Positions 25,108-34,419 are shown, numbered from the stretch's first letter. The stretch is 64,000 nt of DNA from Magnetococcales bacterium WMHbinv6 (GCA_002753135.1 PDZV01000008.1:1-64000); one strand, 5' to 3'. The notes: a model not told the origin generated them from the sequence alone. Program-made: numbers and translations.

Positions 25108-27045
25108 TTACTCCACAAACATCCGGCCCTGCATCTCCATGTGCAAGGCATGGCAGAACCATTGGCAATAATAGTACCACACACCGGGACGGTCAGCCTT
25201 GAAGGTTACCGAAGCGGTGGCCTGCGGACCAACTTCCATGCAGACATTATGGCCCACCACCGTGATACCGTGGGCCAGATCGACCACATCATCGGTGTTG
25301 GTGACAATCAGGGTGACCTCATCGCCCTGCTTGACGGAAAATTCGGTCATGCTGAAGGTCGGGGCATGGCTGACCATGTAGACACGCACCTTTTTGGTTT
25401 TGTCATCGCGCAGCACTTTGCTGTCCTTGCCCAACTCCACACCATCGGTTTTGGCCATGGCACGCAGGTCGGCAAACAGGACATCATTTTTGTTGTAGAC
25501 CTCGACCGGGTTGACCTTGGATTTGTGGACAATGATGGCATCGTGCGGTTCCGGGAAGGTGGGACCGTCATGCACCAGTTTCATTTCATCGCCGGAAATA
25601 TCGATCAACTGATCGTTCTCCGGTTTCAGGGGACCGACATTGAGGAAACGGTCTTTGGAAAATTTGCACAGTGCCACCAACCATTTGCCGTCGGCATCTT
25701 TGGTTTCGGCCATCGAGGCATTGGTATGGCCCACCTGATAGTGGACATCCAGTTTCTGGCGAACCGGGTTGACGCTCTTGTCGCCTTGATACTGCTTGAT
25801 GGCGTCGGCAATGTTCCATTTGACAATCTGGCTGTCGAGGAAGACCGAGGTATAAGCGTTGCCACGACCATCAAATGTGGTGTGCAACGGTCCCAAACCC
25901 ACCTCCGGATTGGCCACAATGGTCTCTTTTTCGGTGATTTTGCCCTCGAAGAGTTGGTCAACCTTATCCCACTCGATCACATAGACCGTGGGAGAAAGTT
26001 TGCCACTGACCACCACATATTTGCCATCGGGAGCAGCATTGGCATCGTGGGGGTTGCTGGCAATCGGAATATAGCGGGTAAACTGGGATTTCGCCTCTTT
26101 GCGACCATCCACCACCGGCACACCGTTGACCATTTGTGCCTTGCCAGCCTTGACTGCCTCTTCAATGGCCTTAATGTTGAAAATGACCACATGGTCGGTT
26201 GGAGCAGCGGTCATCTCGGCGGTGGTAAAGCCCTCCTCCGAGTTGTAGCAGGTAGAAATGGCATATTTGCCTTTATAATCGGCATCGCAGTTATCCAGGT
26301 TGCCGCTGATCATCACCTGCCAGGCCATCTTCATCGTTTCGCCATCGACAGCAGAGAAGATACCGACATATTTGGAGACATCACGCATGGTGCTGGGATC
26401 ATTCTGCAACGGACGACGCATTTCGCTGTTGCAGAAAACATAACCGGTTTTCGGATACCGTTGCAGACGCAGACCATGAATGGCATGGGCGTTGGGAATT
26501 TCCAACACGCTGTCCGTTTTCATGACATCAATACGAATCCGGGCGATACGGGTATTGGATTTGTCGTTGATATAGAGATAGCGGCCATCATAGCTGCCAT
26601 CGGTGTAGGACATGCGCGGATGATGGGTATCCCCATGATCGAAGGTGACCTTGCCCTGTTTTTTCAGGAACTCTTTGGTCTCCGGGGTCAAGCCGCTGGA
26701 GAGAATTTTCAGGCTTTCGTTGGTCAGGCCCCAACCGGTGGCGCTTTCGCGGTTGAACACCGGAATGCGCATCAACTCACGCATGGAAGGAAGACCCAAA
26801 ACCCGCACCTCCCCGGAGTGACCGCCACTCCAGAAGCCATAATACTCGTCCAGTTGACCGGGGGGAACATCGGCCTTGCCGGAGGCAGAGGCCGTGGAAG
26901 GCATTGCGGCGGCAGCCGCCATCAAACCACTGCCCAACACCGCCGGGCCAGCGGTCATGTTGGCCAAGCCACCCAGGGCGGCCACTTTGATGCTGTTGCC
27001 CAACAGATCACGACGGGTTACGCCCAATTTGCACTCATTCGACAT
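25108..27045 (-). CDS. nosZ: Nitrous oxide reductase NosZ (clade I, Tat-exported)
   Basis: A 645-residue enzyme reducing N2O to N2 in the periplasm. A twin-arginine signal [16 protein letters not shown] (about residues 9-24) marks clade I. The seven-bladed propeller carries the CuZ His residues ([11 protein letters not shown] and others), and the C-terminal cupredoxin domain has the CuA site GHNVCMEV-like strand and [12 protein letters not shown]. The ATG at 27045 is preceded by GGGGAG. All visible ligands are intact, so the enzyme should be active. A continuous frame on the opposite strand is a shadow. Confidence 0.97.
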   Translation of the reverse strand: MSNECKLGVTRRDLLGNSIKVAALGGLANMTAGPAVLGSGLMAAAAAMPSTASASGKADVPPGQLDEYYGFWSGGHSGEVRVLGLPSMRELMRIPVFNRESATGWGLTNESLKILSSGLTPETKEFLKKQGKVTFDHGDTHHPRMSYTDGSYDGRYLYINDKSNTRIARIRIDVMKTDSVLEIPNAHAIHGLRLQRYPKTGYVFCNSEMRRPLQNDPSTMRDVSKYVGIFSAVDGETMKMAWQVMISGNLDNCDADYKGKYAISTCYNSEEGFTTAEMTAAPTDHVVIFNIKAIEEAVKAGKAQMVNGVPVVDGRKEAKSQFTRYIPIASNPHDANAAPDGKYVVVSGKLSPTVYVIEWDKVDQLFEGKITEKETIVANPEVGLGPLHTTFDGRGNAYTSVFLDSQIVKWNIADAIKQYQGDKSVNPVRQKLDVHYQVGHTNASMAETKDADGKWLVALCKFSKDRFLNVGPLKPENDQLIDISGDEMKLVHDGPTFPEPHDAIIVHKSKVNPVEVYNKNDVLFADLRAMAKTDGVELGKDSKVLRDDKTKKVRVYMVSHAPTFSMTEFSVKQGDEVTLIVTNTDDVVDLAHGITVVGHNVCMEVGPQATASVTFKADRPGVWYYYCQWFCHALHMEMQGRMFVE

Positions 27046-27138
27046 TGCTTTATTCTCCCCAAGCAAGAAATCCGATCGATAATTACCATAAAAACTGCGC
27101 ACAACCCGGACCGTGCGAAACCGCGATTATCCGCAAGG

Positions 27139-27160
27139 CAAGGTGTGTGAAATCACACAA
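27139..27160. promoter_or_regulatory. Palindromic operator candidate 1 upstream of nosZ
   Basis: TGTGTGA-AA-TCACACA (27144-27159) is a perfect 7-2-7 palindrome about 100 bases upstream of the nosZ ATG. Together with its flank (CAAGG) it matches the second palindrome in reverse orientation except for one base of spacing. The inner two-base spacing excludes the CRP consensus TGTGA-N6-TCACA. The regulator is unknown. Confidence 0.6.
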
Positions 27161-27307
27161 TTAACAGAAACAAACCCCATGATGAACACGATACAAAGGC
27201 TTGCAAACAGTGCAAATCATCTGGTGAAAGCCAGGATTATACAAGGAAAAAAAAGGCCAATAATTAACCTGGATCAATTATTGACCATCTTTTCCCTGCC
27301 AGCTCGC

Positions 27308-27330
27308 TTGTGTGATTTCACACAACCTTG
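27308..27330. promoter_or_regulatory. Palindromic operator candidate 2 upstream of nosZ
   Basis: TTGTGTGA-TT-TCACACAA (27308-27325) is a perfect 8-2-8 palindrome followed by CCTTG. Its reverse complement reads CAAGGTTGTGTGAAATCACACAA, nearly identical to the first site. Centres are 165 bp apart, which would suit looping by one repressor. An alternative is that both are ends of a 192-bp non-coding element. Confidence 0.6.
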
Positions 27331-27433
27331 GCTTGCCTTTGATGAGGGATGCAAAGTTGATACTGCTAAGGGAGAATTGAACCTGTTTGCCCTGGTTGCA
27401 TGAATTGCTCTCCAGGAACAAAAGGGGCTGAAG

Positions 27434-27465
27434 CTCGGTTCACTTGGCAGCTGCTGCCAAGCGAG
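27434..27465. other. Hairpin in nosZ leader
   Basis: CTTGGCAG (27443-27450) and CTGCCAAG (27454-27461) form a perfect 8-bp stem with a 3-base loop, and CTCG/CGAG outside it adds a second short stem. No T tract follows on either strand. Confidence 0.5.
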
Positions 27466-27512
27466 AAGACAAGAGCCGTTTGACTGTGCAGAAGTGTTGC
27501 CAGCCACTGTCA

Positions 27513-27555
27513 CCACAACCGGGAAATCTCTGTCCAGGAGATCTCCCGGTTGTGG
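27513..27555 (-). other. Strong hairpin after nosR
   Basis: CCACAACCGGGA (27513-27524) pairs perfectly with TCCCGGTTGTGG (27544-27555), and ATCTC/GAGAT inside extends the stem. It begins 13 bases after the nosR stop on the minus strand. There is no T tract, so it may be an mRNA 3'-end stabiliser or processing point that sets different nosR and nosZ levels, or a weak terminator. Confidence 0.55.
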
Positions 27556-27568
27556 TTATGAACAGCCA

Positions 27569-29728
27569 TTAATTTGTTTCATCTGTCGCCGTTGCACCAG
27601 AGAGTGCCGCCTTCTTCTCGCGTCGGGTGCGGCGCATGATCAAGGTCGGGCAGACCGCCTCGTTGACATAGTTCAACTGGCAATGCAGGCAATAGATGCA
27701 CTCATTGGGATGAATTTCGCCGTTGGGTTGAATGGCCTGCACCAGGCACTCTTTGCTGCAGTTGGAACAGAGGTCGCCACACTGACGGCGACGTTTCAAC
27801 CAGGCAAAAACCCGCAGGCGACCGGGGATGGCGATGGCGGCACCCAACGGGCAGAGATAACGGCAAAAAATGCGCTCCACAAACAACCCGGCCACCAGAA
27901 TCAGCAAGGCCCAGAGAACAAAAGGCCATTCCCGCACAAAGTGCAACAGGATCACTGTCTTGAACGGCTCAATTTCCGCCAGACGTTCGGCGTAGGCCAT
28001 GGAAGAGAGGGAGACGGCAAAAAGGCCCAGAAAAATGATATATTTGAACGACCACAACCGCTCATGCCAGGCAAAGGGCAGACGAAACTGCGGCACGCCA
28101 AAACGTCTTGCCAGCCAGTTGAGCAGTTCGTGCAAGGCCCCAAACGGACACAACCAGCCACAAAAAGCCCCCCGCCCCCAAAAGAGCAACGACAAAGCCG
28201 TCGCACTCCACAAAATAAAAATCAGCGGCTCCAACAAAAAATAATCCCATTTAAAACCGGTCATCAAGGCATGCAGGAAGGCAAAAACATTGACCACCGA
28301 CAGCTGCGCCTGGGCATAACCGCCGATCCAAACCGCAGAAAAAAGCAAAAAAGAGCGGCGCAACAGGGTGACCAGACGGGGATGAACAATCAACAACTCC
28401 TGAAAGAAAAAGATCAGGGTCAAAATCAGCAGAGAGAGGCTCAAAATCATCACATCGCCCATCCGCTCCGACCAGATACGTTTCCACAAGGGAGGACCGC
28501 TCTCCTCTTCCTCACCGCTGCCGACCATCTCTTTGCCAGCCACAGGGGCAGCGGCAGGGGCAGCAACGACTGGCAGAGAACGCTGCAGAAACCGTTCCGG
28601 CAAGGTATAGTTCAAGGCAAAGCTGGTATAGGCCTTTTCGATCGGACCGGTGGGTCGGTGGGTCAACAGCTCCAGGCTCCAGGGTTGGGCAGGATCAAAA
28701 CTGGCTCCGGGAGGCAGTTTGTACAGACCGATCTCCTCAAACTCCGGCATGTCCGGGCCCAGGTCGCGCAAGCGGCGGTATTGATGATCATGGAACAGAA
28801 TGCTGGAGCCGTCCTGATTGATTTTGAAACGGTCAAAAATCCCCCCCCGCACAAATCCCGATCCCCGAAAAGAGTAGGAACCCTTGGCAAAAATCAACAC
28901 CGCCTGCTGGCCCTCAGCCAACCAATTCTGCATGTTTTTGAACTCGGCTTCACCGAGCAAATTTTTGCCGATGGTTTGCGGGGTGACCAGCGCCACATAC
29001 AAATCGATAAACAGACTCTCCGGGGGCATGGCTTTGACATAGGGCTCCCCGCTGCCCACACCCATTTTTTTGAAAGCCCCGTCCACATCGGCCTGATGCA
29101 GGGTCAGACGGCGTACCGAACCTTCCCCCAACAGGGAAAGCCAGCTGGCAGGCTGAAACGGCGGATCAAGCAGGGTGGTCTGCAGTTTGACCGGTTCGCT
29201 TTTTCCCACGCGGGAAACTTTGAGCGCGGTGCGGCGGATGGCATCGTTGATGACAATGGCCGTCACCGTGGCCCCGCTGATGGCATCGATACTTTGGCTG
29301 CTCTCCCCCCTGGGGGCCTCCATCGGTTTGCGACCGACATAGCGGTTGACAAAATCAAACAGCTTCTGCTCCGGAATGCCGATCAACAGAATCGGTTCGG
29401 CGTGGGCAACCACTTTGGCTCCGGTAATGGTACCATCCAGGGTCATGCCAACCAATACATCGATCGGTTTGCCTGAATAGCCAATATCGCTGCTTAAAAA
29501 TACGGTGCCAACCACTTTACCGTTCTGGTAGGCCTTGCCATGGGGCGGCGTGCCGCTGATCGGATCAAAACGGTCCGCTTGCGGAAAAACCTCACTTGGA
29601 CTCACCGCCACCTCATAGGCACCAAACTCCCGTGCCTGCACCTGCCCCCCCCAGAGCATCACCACCATCGACAACACCCACGCGATCCGGTAAAAAATGT
29701 TTCCGGGCAAAGCATAACCAGCTATCAT
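27569..29728 (-). CDS. nosR: NosR, nitrous oxide reductase electron donor and regulator
   Basis: A membrane flavoprotein of about 719 residues. A signal segment is followed by a periplasmic FMN-binding domain (SIDAISGATVTAIVINDA, the flavin-bonding Thr in the SGATVT motif), then membrane helices with the two CxxxCP motifs (FCGWLCPFG, CRYLCPLGA), and a C-terminal ferredoxin-like part (CGDLCSNCSKEC, CIYCLHC). It passes electrons towards NosZ and is needed for nos expression. It is first in nosRZDFYL. The start could be Met at 29746 or 29728; the latter gives the better signal peptide. Confidence 0.95.
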   Translation of the reverse strand: MIAGYALPGNIFYRIAWVLSMVVMLWGGQVQAREFGAYEVAVSPSEVFPQADRFDPISGTPPHGKAYQNGKVVGTVFLSSDIGYSGKPIDVLVGMTLDGTITGAKVVAHAEPILLIGIPEQKLFDFVNRYVGRKPMEAPRGESSQSIDAISGATVTAIVINDAIRRTALKVSRVGKSEPVKLQTTLLDPPFQPASWLSLLGEGSVRRLTLHQADVDGAFKKMGVGSGEPYVKAMPPESLFIDLYVALVTPQTIGKNLLGEAEFKNMQNWLAEGQQAVLIFAKGSYSFRGSGFVRGGIFDRFKINQDGSSILFHDHQYRRLRDLGPDMPEFEEIGLYKLPPGASFDPAQPWSLELLTHRPTGPIEKAYTSFALNYTLPERFLQRSLPVVAAPAAAPVAGKEMVGSGEEEESGPPLWKRIWSERMGDVMILSLSLLILTLIFFFQELLIVHPRLVTLLRRSFLLFSAVWIGGYAQAQLSVVNVFAFLHALMTGFKWDYFLLEPLIFILWSATALSLLFWGRGAFCGWLCPFGALHELLNWLARRFGVPQFRLPFAWHERLWSFKYIIFLGLFAVSLSSMAYAERLAEIEPFKTVILLHFVREWPFVLWALLILVAGLFVERIFCRYLCPLGAAIAIPGRLRVFAWLKRRRQCGDLCSNCSKECLVQAIQPNGEIHPNECIYCLHCQLNYVNEAVCPTLIMRRTRREKKAALSGATATDETN

Positions 29729-29829
29729 GACACCACACTCCGGCAACGGTTCAACAGAGAAAAGCCACTATCTGCCGGCGATCATACCGCCGGAAGATTT
29801 ATATTAACAAGTAGCAGCCAGCAAACCAC

Positions 29830-29843
29830 TTGACCCAGGTCAA
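29830..29843. promoter_or_regulatory. FNR/NNR/DNR-type box
   Basis: TTGACCCAGGTCAA is a perfect palindrome fitting the TTGA(C/T)-N4-(G/A)TCAA consensus of Crp/Fnr-family regulators of denitrification. It lies about 108 bp upstream of the nosR start and 46 bp upstream of the divergent alcohol dehydrogenase start, so it could activate nosR under low oxygen or nitric oxide. Confidence 0.72.
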
Positions 29844-29888
29844 AAATTTTGACTTTCCTGCCAACCCTCATCTCACGGAAAGCAGAAC

Positions 29889-31037
29889 ATGCAGACATTC
29901 ACTTACCATAATCCGGTGCAAATTGTTTTCGGGCGCGAAACGATTGCCCGGTTGCGTCAGTTGATCCCCTTAAGCAGTCGACTGCTGCTGACCTATGGCC
30001 AAGGCTCCATCATGCGCAATGGGGTCTATCAGCAGGTCAAAGCGGCCCTGGACAAACACACGGTCTATGAGTTTGCCGGGCTGGAGGCCAACCCCCGCTA
30101 TGAAACCTGCTGCAAAGCGGTCGAACTCTGCCAACGGGAGCGGATCGATTTTCTTTTGGCCGTGGGCGGCGGTTCTGTCTTGGACGGCAGCAAATGGATT
30201 GCCGCCGCCGCCCTGCACCAGGGAGATCCGTGGCAACTGGTCACCCGAGAGGCCATGGTGCAGCAGGCCCTGCCGCTGGGCTGTGTCTTGACCCTGCCAG
30301 CCACCGGCTCAGAAATGAACGGCTTTGCCGTCATCTCTCGCCAGGCAACCCAGGAAAAATATGGTTTCGGCAGTCCACACCTCTACCCCCGCTTTGCCAT
30401 TCTGGATCCGACCACCACCTTTTCGCTCGATCAGCGCCAGATTGCCAACGGTATTGTCGATACCTTTGTCCATGTCACCGAACAGTATATCACCACTCCC
30501 TGCGCGGCACCTTTGCAGGATCGACAAGCGGAAGCGATTCTCGCCACACTGGTAGAAGAGGCGGCCAAAGTGCAGAGACAACCAGACAGTTATGAGGTGC
30601 GCGCCAATTTGATGTGGTGTGCCACGCAAGGATTGAACGGTTTGATCGGTTGCGGCGTCGTCCAGGATTGGGCCACCCATCTGATCGGCCATGAGTTGAC
30701 CGCCCTCTACGGCCTGGATCACGGACAGTCGCTGGCCGTGCTGCTGCCGGGAGTCTGGCAGTACACCCGCAACGCCAAACAGGCCAAACTGGCCCAATTT
30801 GCCCGCCGGGTGTGGGGCCAGCAGGGCAACGAGGAAGAACTTGCGCAAAGCGCCATCAGCACGACAGAATCTTTTTTCCGCTCGTTGGGGGTCAAAACCC
30901 GCCTGTCGGAATATGGCATCGGCGAAGAGGCCGCACAGGCTGTTGGCGAACGGATCGAAGCGCGGGGCATGCCTCTGGGTGAGCTGGCCAACCTGGGGGG
31001 TAAAGAGGTGGCGGCTATTGTGCGCCTGCGCCTGTAA
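29889..31037 (+). CDS. Iron-containing (group III) alcohol dehydrogenase, YqhD-like
   Basis: A 382-residue NAD(P)H-dependent dehydrogenase or aldehyde reductase. The cofactor loop is AVGGGSVLDGSKW (about 95-107), followed by LTLPATGSEMNGFAVIS. Metal ligands are provided by Asp/His segments including VDTFVHVTEQY (D and H), HLIGHELTALYGLDHGQSLAVL. YqhD-like enzymes scavenge reactive aldehydes or take part in fermentation. It is divergent from nosR with the FNR-type box between them, suggesting anaerobic expression. Confidence 0.9.
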   Translation: MQTFTYHNPVQIVFGRETIARLRQLIPLSSRLLLTYGQGSIMRNGVYQQVKAALDKHTVYEFAGLEANPRYETCCKAVELCQRERIDFLLAVGGGSVLDGSKWIAAAALHQGDPWQLVTREAMVQQALPLGCVLTLPATGSEMNGFAVISRQATQEKYGFGSPHLYPRFAILDPTTTFSLDQRQIANGIVDTFVHVTEQYITTPCAAPLQDRQAEAILATLVEEAAKVQRQPDSYEVRANLMWCATQGLNGLIGCGVVQDWATHLIGHELTALYGLDHGQSLAVLLPGVWQYTRNAKQAKLAQFARRVWGQQGNEEELAQSAISTTESFFRSLGVKTRLSEYGIGEEAAQAVGERIEARGMPLGELANLGGKEVAAIVRLRL

Positions 31038-31263
31038 ACAGTGCCGTCACGATTCCAACACAGACGAAAACCAGAGAGGGTTGCACAAACCGTTTCCTGT
31101 CAGCAAAGCAACACAAACGAAATTCAGCCGGATTGAAACGCAAGTCATCCTCAGGAGAAATAATAGATAATATATTGAATTATATACAAATTATCACCAT
31201 GGCACACATCATGCTTATTGAGTGTCACGGGCACAGGCCCACGACTACTCGGGAGAATGAAGC

Positions 31264-31461
31264 ATGAACACGACGCACAACAGCACACTGACTGCCATGA
31301 CGGTGGCGGAAAGGTTCCGCAGAAGAATGCGGGCTTTGAGTTGGGAAATTTTGGACGAAGCGGTGGTTTTCTTTTTTCAGGCGCAACAAAACGCAGAACG
31401 GATGAAACAGGCCCTGTGTTGGACGGCTCCGACCGGAGATCGACTGTTGGCTCACCATTGA
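31264..31461 (+). CDS. Small hypothetical protein
   Basis: A 65-residue, Arg- and Ala-rich, probably helical peptide with no family that I recognise (AERFRRRMRALSWEILDEAVVFFFQ). Support for a real gene is the ribosome binding site GGGAG eight bases before the ATG, an AT-rich upstream stretch (31155-31195), and a strong hairpin 29 bases after the stop. Overlapping frames on both strands are less well supported. Confidence 0.45.
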   Translation: MNTTHNSTLTAMTVAERFRRRMRALSWEILDEAVVFFFQAQQNAERMKQALCWTAPTGDRLLAHH

Positions 31462-31489
31462 TCCACTCCTGGCTGCTGCGTTTGTGATC

Positions 31490-31515
31490 GGCAAGCCGGA
31501 GTGATCCGGCTTGCC
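31490..31515. terminator. 11-bp hairpin between convergent genes
   Basis: GGCAAGCCGGA (31490-31500) pairs perfectly with TCCGGCTTGCC (31505-31515) around GTGA. It lies between the end of the small plus-strand gene and the stop of the minus-strand gene after proS, and probably terminates in both directions, though no long T tract follows. Confidence 0.6.
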
Positions 31516-31552
31516 TGCGCACCTCTTGTCAATCGAATGGCGACCCTTTCGC

Positions 31553-31861
31553 CTACAACTGCGCCAATTCGGCGCGAATCATCTGATCCGCAATTATCGG
31601 CAGAGCCTTTTTTACCTCGGATTGCACCAAACGACGGGCGATGGCTTCAATTTGCGGGGCAAAGCTTTCGTGCAACAAAGCAGACCATTCGGCTGGCCAC
31701 TCTTCCGCCACAGCTGCTGTTTGGGCCAGACGCAAGCGGGTCAACTCCTCTTGCACCACACCGGCCACCCATTCCGGTGACAAAGTTTGCATCGCCTGCT
31801 GCAGCAGGATATGTAACGATTCGGCCAATTGGGCTGAAGTCAAGGTTTCCGGATCAGCCAT
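31553..31861 (-). CDS. Conserved-looking hypothetical protein downstream of proS
   Basis: A 102-residue acidic helical protein (ETLTSAQLAESLHILLQQAMQTLSPEWVAGVVQEEL...). No motif was recognised. Its start overlaps the proS stop by eight bases and it precedes a terminator-like hairpin, so it is probably the last gene of folE2-proS. A role in translation cannot be deduced from position alone. Confidence 0.6.
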   Translation of the reverse strand: MADPETLTSAQLAESLHILLQQAMQTLSPEWVAGVVQEELTRLRLAQTAAVAEEWPAEWSALLHESFAPQIEAIARRLVQSEVKKALPIIADQMIRAELAQL

Positions 31862-33569
31862 GCCCCTCTCCTTTCACCAAAGGCAGCAAGGTTGCCAAGG
31901 CATCCTGGATCGGGATGCGTTGCGACAAATCACCGGCTCGGGATTGCAGCTCCACCATCCCCTCTTTGAAGGAGCGCCCACCCACCAGCAGACGCATGGG
32001 ACAACCCAGCAGATCGGCATCCTTGAATTTTACCCCGGCCCGTTCGTCGCGATCATCGAGCAACACCTCCACGCCGGCCTGTTGCAGCGCCTGATAGAGC
32101 TGTTCACCGGTGGCCGCTTCGTTGCTGTCACGGGGGTTCATCAAAATCAATTCGACCTGGAACGGTGCCAGGGAGCGCGGCCAACGGATGCCGTTGGCAT
32201 CATGGTTTTGTTCGATGGCCGCCGCGACGATACGCGATACACCGATCCCATAACAGCCCATCACCAAAATTTGTTCGTTGCCCTGACTGTCCAGCACTTT
32301 GACGTTCATCGCCTTGGAATATTTATCGCCCAGTTTAAAGACATGACCCACCTCAATCCCTTGATGGCGCTGCAGACGGCCACTGTGACAACGGGCACAA
32401 GGCTCTCCGGCGGTGACATTGCGCAGATCGGCAAACTGGGGCACCGGCAGATCCCGCTGCCAGTTGACGTTGCGCAAATGGCAGCCCTCTTCATTGGCCC
32501 CGCAGACAAAGTTGCGCAGGTTGCGCAGTTCGTGGTCGGCAACCACCGGCAGGCGACTCTCCACCGGACCCAAAGAGCCCATGCTGACCCCCGCCCAATA
32601 GGCTGCCCGGTCGGCATCGGGAATGGTTACCTGGGGCAGCTTCAAGGCGTTGGCCGCCTTGATCATGTTCAGGCTGCGGTCACCGCGCACCAACAACAAT
32701 ATCGGCCCTGCCGGGGTCTCCACCAACAGCGATTTGATCAAGCGATCCATGGGGAGTTGAAGAAAACGGGCCACCTCTTCAATGCTTTTTTGTCCCGGAG
32801 TTGCCACTTTTTCCAGCGGCGCGGCAGCCTCTCCGGCCTCCGCATCCGCTTCGGCGGCAATGGCCTTTTCCAGATTGGCGGCATAGTCGCACTGGTCGCA
32901 GGAGATGATCACATCTTCGCCCGACTCGGCCAACACATGAAATTCATGGGAAGAGGCACCGCCAATGGAGCCGGTATCGGCCTCCACGGCACGAAAAGCC
33001 AGGCCGCAGCGTTGAAAAATGCGCTGATAGGCGGCAAACATGCTTTGATAACTGGCATCCAGCCCTTCGGCATCCAGGTCAAAGGAGTAGGCATCTTTCA
33101 TCAAAAATTCCCGACCACGCATGATGCCGAAACGGGGACGAATTTCGTCGCGAAATTTGGTCTGGATCTGATAAAAATTGGCAGGCACCTGCCGATAGGA
33201 GCGAATTTCCCGCCGCACCAGATCGGAGATGACCTCCTCATGCGTCGGCCCGAAACAACAGGGGCGATCATGGCGGTCGGTGAAACGCAACAACTCCTTG
33301 CCGTAAAAATCCCAACGCCCCGACTCCTGCCACAACTCTGCCGGTTGCACGGCAGGCATCAGCACCTCCTGGGCTCCGGCGTTATCCATCTCCTGGCGGA
33401 CGATGGCCTCCACCTTGCGCAAAACGCGCAACCCCAACGGCAACCAGGTATAGATACCAGAACCCAGGGGACGAATCAGACCAGCCCGCAACATCAACCG
33501 ATGCGAAACCACCTGGGCATCGACCGGATCTTCCTTGAGGGTGGGAATCAGGGTTTTATGAAAGCGCAT
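31854..33569 (-). CDS. proS: Prolyl-tRNA synthetase (bacterial type, with editing domain)
   Basis: A 571-residue class II synthetase. Motif 1 region is RLMLRAGLIRPLGSGIYTWLPLG, motif 2 FRDEIRPRFGIMRGREFLMKDAYSFD, and motif 3 CYGIGVSRIVAAAIEQ. The INS editing domain lies between motifs 2 and 3 (about 220-400; FLQLPMDRLIKSLLVE...). The C-terminal anticodon-binding domain is present. The Met at 33569 is preceded by AGGAG. folE2 ends 13 bases upstream, so both genes are probably co-transcribed. Confidence 0.96.
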   Translation of the reverse strand: MRFHKTLIPTLKEDPVDAQVVSHRLMLRAGLIRPLGSGIYTWLPLGLRVLRKVEAIVRQEMDNAGAQEVLMPAVQPAELWQESGRWDFYGKELLRFTDRHDRPCCFGPTHEEVISDLVRREIRSYRQVPANFYQIQTKFRDEIRPRFGIMRGREFLMKDAYSFDLDAEGLDASYQSMFAAYQRIFQRCGLAFRAVEADTGSIGGASSHEFHVLAESGEDVIISCDQCDYAANLEKAIAAEADAEAGEAAAPLEKVATPGQKSIEEVARFLQLPMDRLIKSLLVETPAGPILLLVRGDRSLNMIKAANALKLPQVTIPDADRAAYWAGVSMGSLGPVESRLPVVADHELRNLRNFVCGANEEGCHLRNVNWQRDLPVPQFADLRNVTAGEPCARCHSGRLQRHQGIEVGHVFKLGDKYSKAMNVKVLDSQGNEQILVMGCYGIGVSRIVAAAIEQNHDANGIRWPRSLAPFQVELILMNPRDSNEAATGEQLYQALQQAGVEVLLDDRDERAGVKFKDADLLGCPMRLLVGGRSFKEGMVELQSRAGDLSQRIPIQDALATLLPLVKGEGHG

Positions 33570-33582
33570 GGGGGGGCTCCTT

Positions 33583-34419
33583 CTACTGGCCTCCAGAAAT
33601 GAAGGCATAGGCGGAATGGTTGTGGATGGATTCAAAATTTTCCGATTCGATGGTAAACAGGGTAATGCGTTCATCCTGTTGCAACTCTGCCGCCACCGAG
33701 CGGACAATATCCTCGACGAACATGGGATTGTCGTAGGCCCGTTCGGTGACAAATTTTTCGTCCGGTCGTTTCAGAATGGCGTACAGCTGACAGGAGGCGT
33801 TACGCTCCACCAGTTCGATAATCTCTTCGACCCAGATAAATTTTTTATAGCGCAAGGTGACGGTGACATGCGACCGTTGATTATGGGCTCCGTAACGGGA
33901 AATCTCCTTGGAACAGGGACACAGAGAGGTGACCGGCACGGTGACACCCAGCGTCAACTGATATTTTTCTCCCGTGCGCACCCCGGAAAAACGGACCTGA
34001 TAATCCATCAAGGCCGAGGCACGGGAAACCGGTGCCTCCTTGCGCATAAAATAGGGAAACTCCAGTTCAATATGGGCCTCTTCGACATCCAGCGTCTGCT
34101 GGATGCGGCGCAAAATTTCCGGCAGATTTTCCACGGAAATCACCTCGTTCTGTTCGGCCAACACCTCCAGAAAACGAGACATATGGGTGCCCTTGAACTG
34201 ATGCGGCAGTTTGACATACATGTTGACCGAGGCGATGGTATGTTGTTTGCCCCGGTCGCGGTCGCGGACCAGAATCGGGTAGCGAATATTTTTGACCCCA
34301 ACTTTATCAATGCTCAGTTGGCGGCTATCCTCCTGGGCCTGCACATCCTGCAGGGGTTCGCCGGAGAGTGGGCAACCGCCTGCGTTTTCCTCGCTGCTGT
34401 TGGTCTCCTCTTTAGGCAT
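33583..34419 (-). CDS. folE2: GTP cyclohydrolase I type 2 (FolE2)
   Basis: A 278-residue zinc-independent-type GTP cyclohydrolase (COG1469) giving 7,8-dihydroneopterin triphosphate for folate or queuosine synthesis. Family features are SMYVKLPHQFKGTHMSRFLEVL-like segment, LGVTVPVTSLCPCSKEIS with the catalytic Cys, GAHNQRSHVTV, and IHNHSAYAFI near the end. It is divergent from nadK. FolE2 can replace FolE under zinc limitation; no Zur site was recognised. Confidence 0.94.
   Translation of the reverse strand: MPKEETNSSEENAGGCPLSGEPLQDVQAQEDSRQLSIDKVGVKNIRYPILVRDRDRGKQHTIASVNMYVKLPHQFKGTHMSRFLEVLAEQNEVISVENLPEILRRIQQTLDVEEAHIELEFPYFMRKEAPVSRASALMDYQVRFSGVRTGEKYQLTLGVTVPVTSLCPCSKEISRYGAHNQRSHVTVTLRYKKFIWVEEIIELVERNASCQLYAILKRPDEKFVTERAYDNPMFVEDIVRSVAAELQQDERITLFTIESENFESIHNHSAYAFISGGQ

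Larger units (their letters stand above)
27046..27568 (-). other. Structured nosR-nosZ intergenic region (nosZ leader)
   Basis: A 523-bp gap, unusually long inside a nos operon. It contains no convincing gene. From nosR towards nosZ it holds a 12-bp hairpin, an 8-bp hairpin with flanking complementarity, and a pair of near-identical palindromes in inverted orientation, all listed separately. nosZ may therefore have its own promoter and mRNA-level control in addition to read-through from nosR. Confidence 0.6.

Noticed and set aside
25141-27150. 669-codon frame opposite nosZ
   Set aside because: It mirrors the codon usage of nosZ, has no recognisable domain, and nosZ is beyond doubt. The same holds for long frames opposite hsdR, nosR, proS and the long TPR gene.
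27139-27330. CRP-type sites
   Set aside because: The half-sites TGTGA/TCACA are two bases apart instead of six, so the CRP consensus is not met.
27113-27403. Plus-strand small gene in the nosR-nosZ gap
   Set aside because: No ribosome binding site, no similarity, and it runs through both palindromes.
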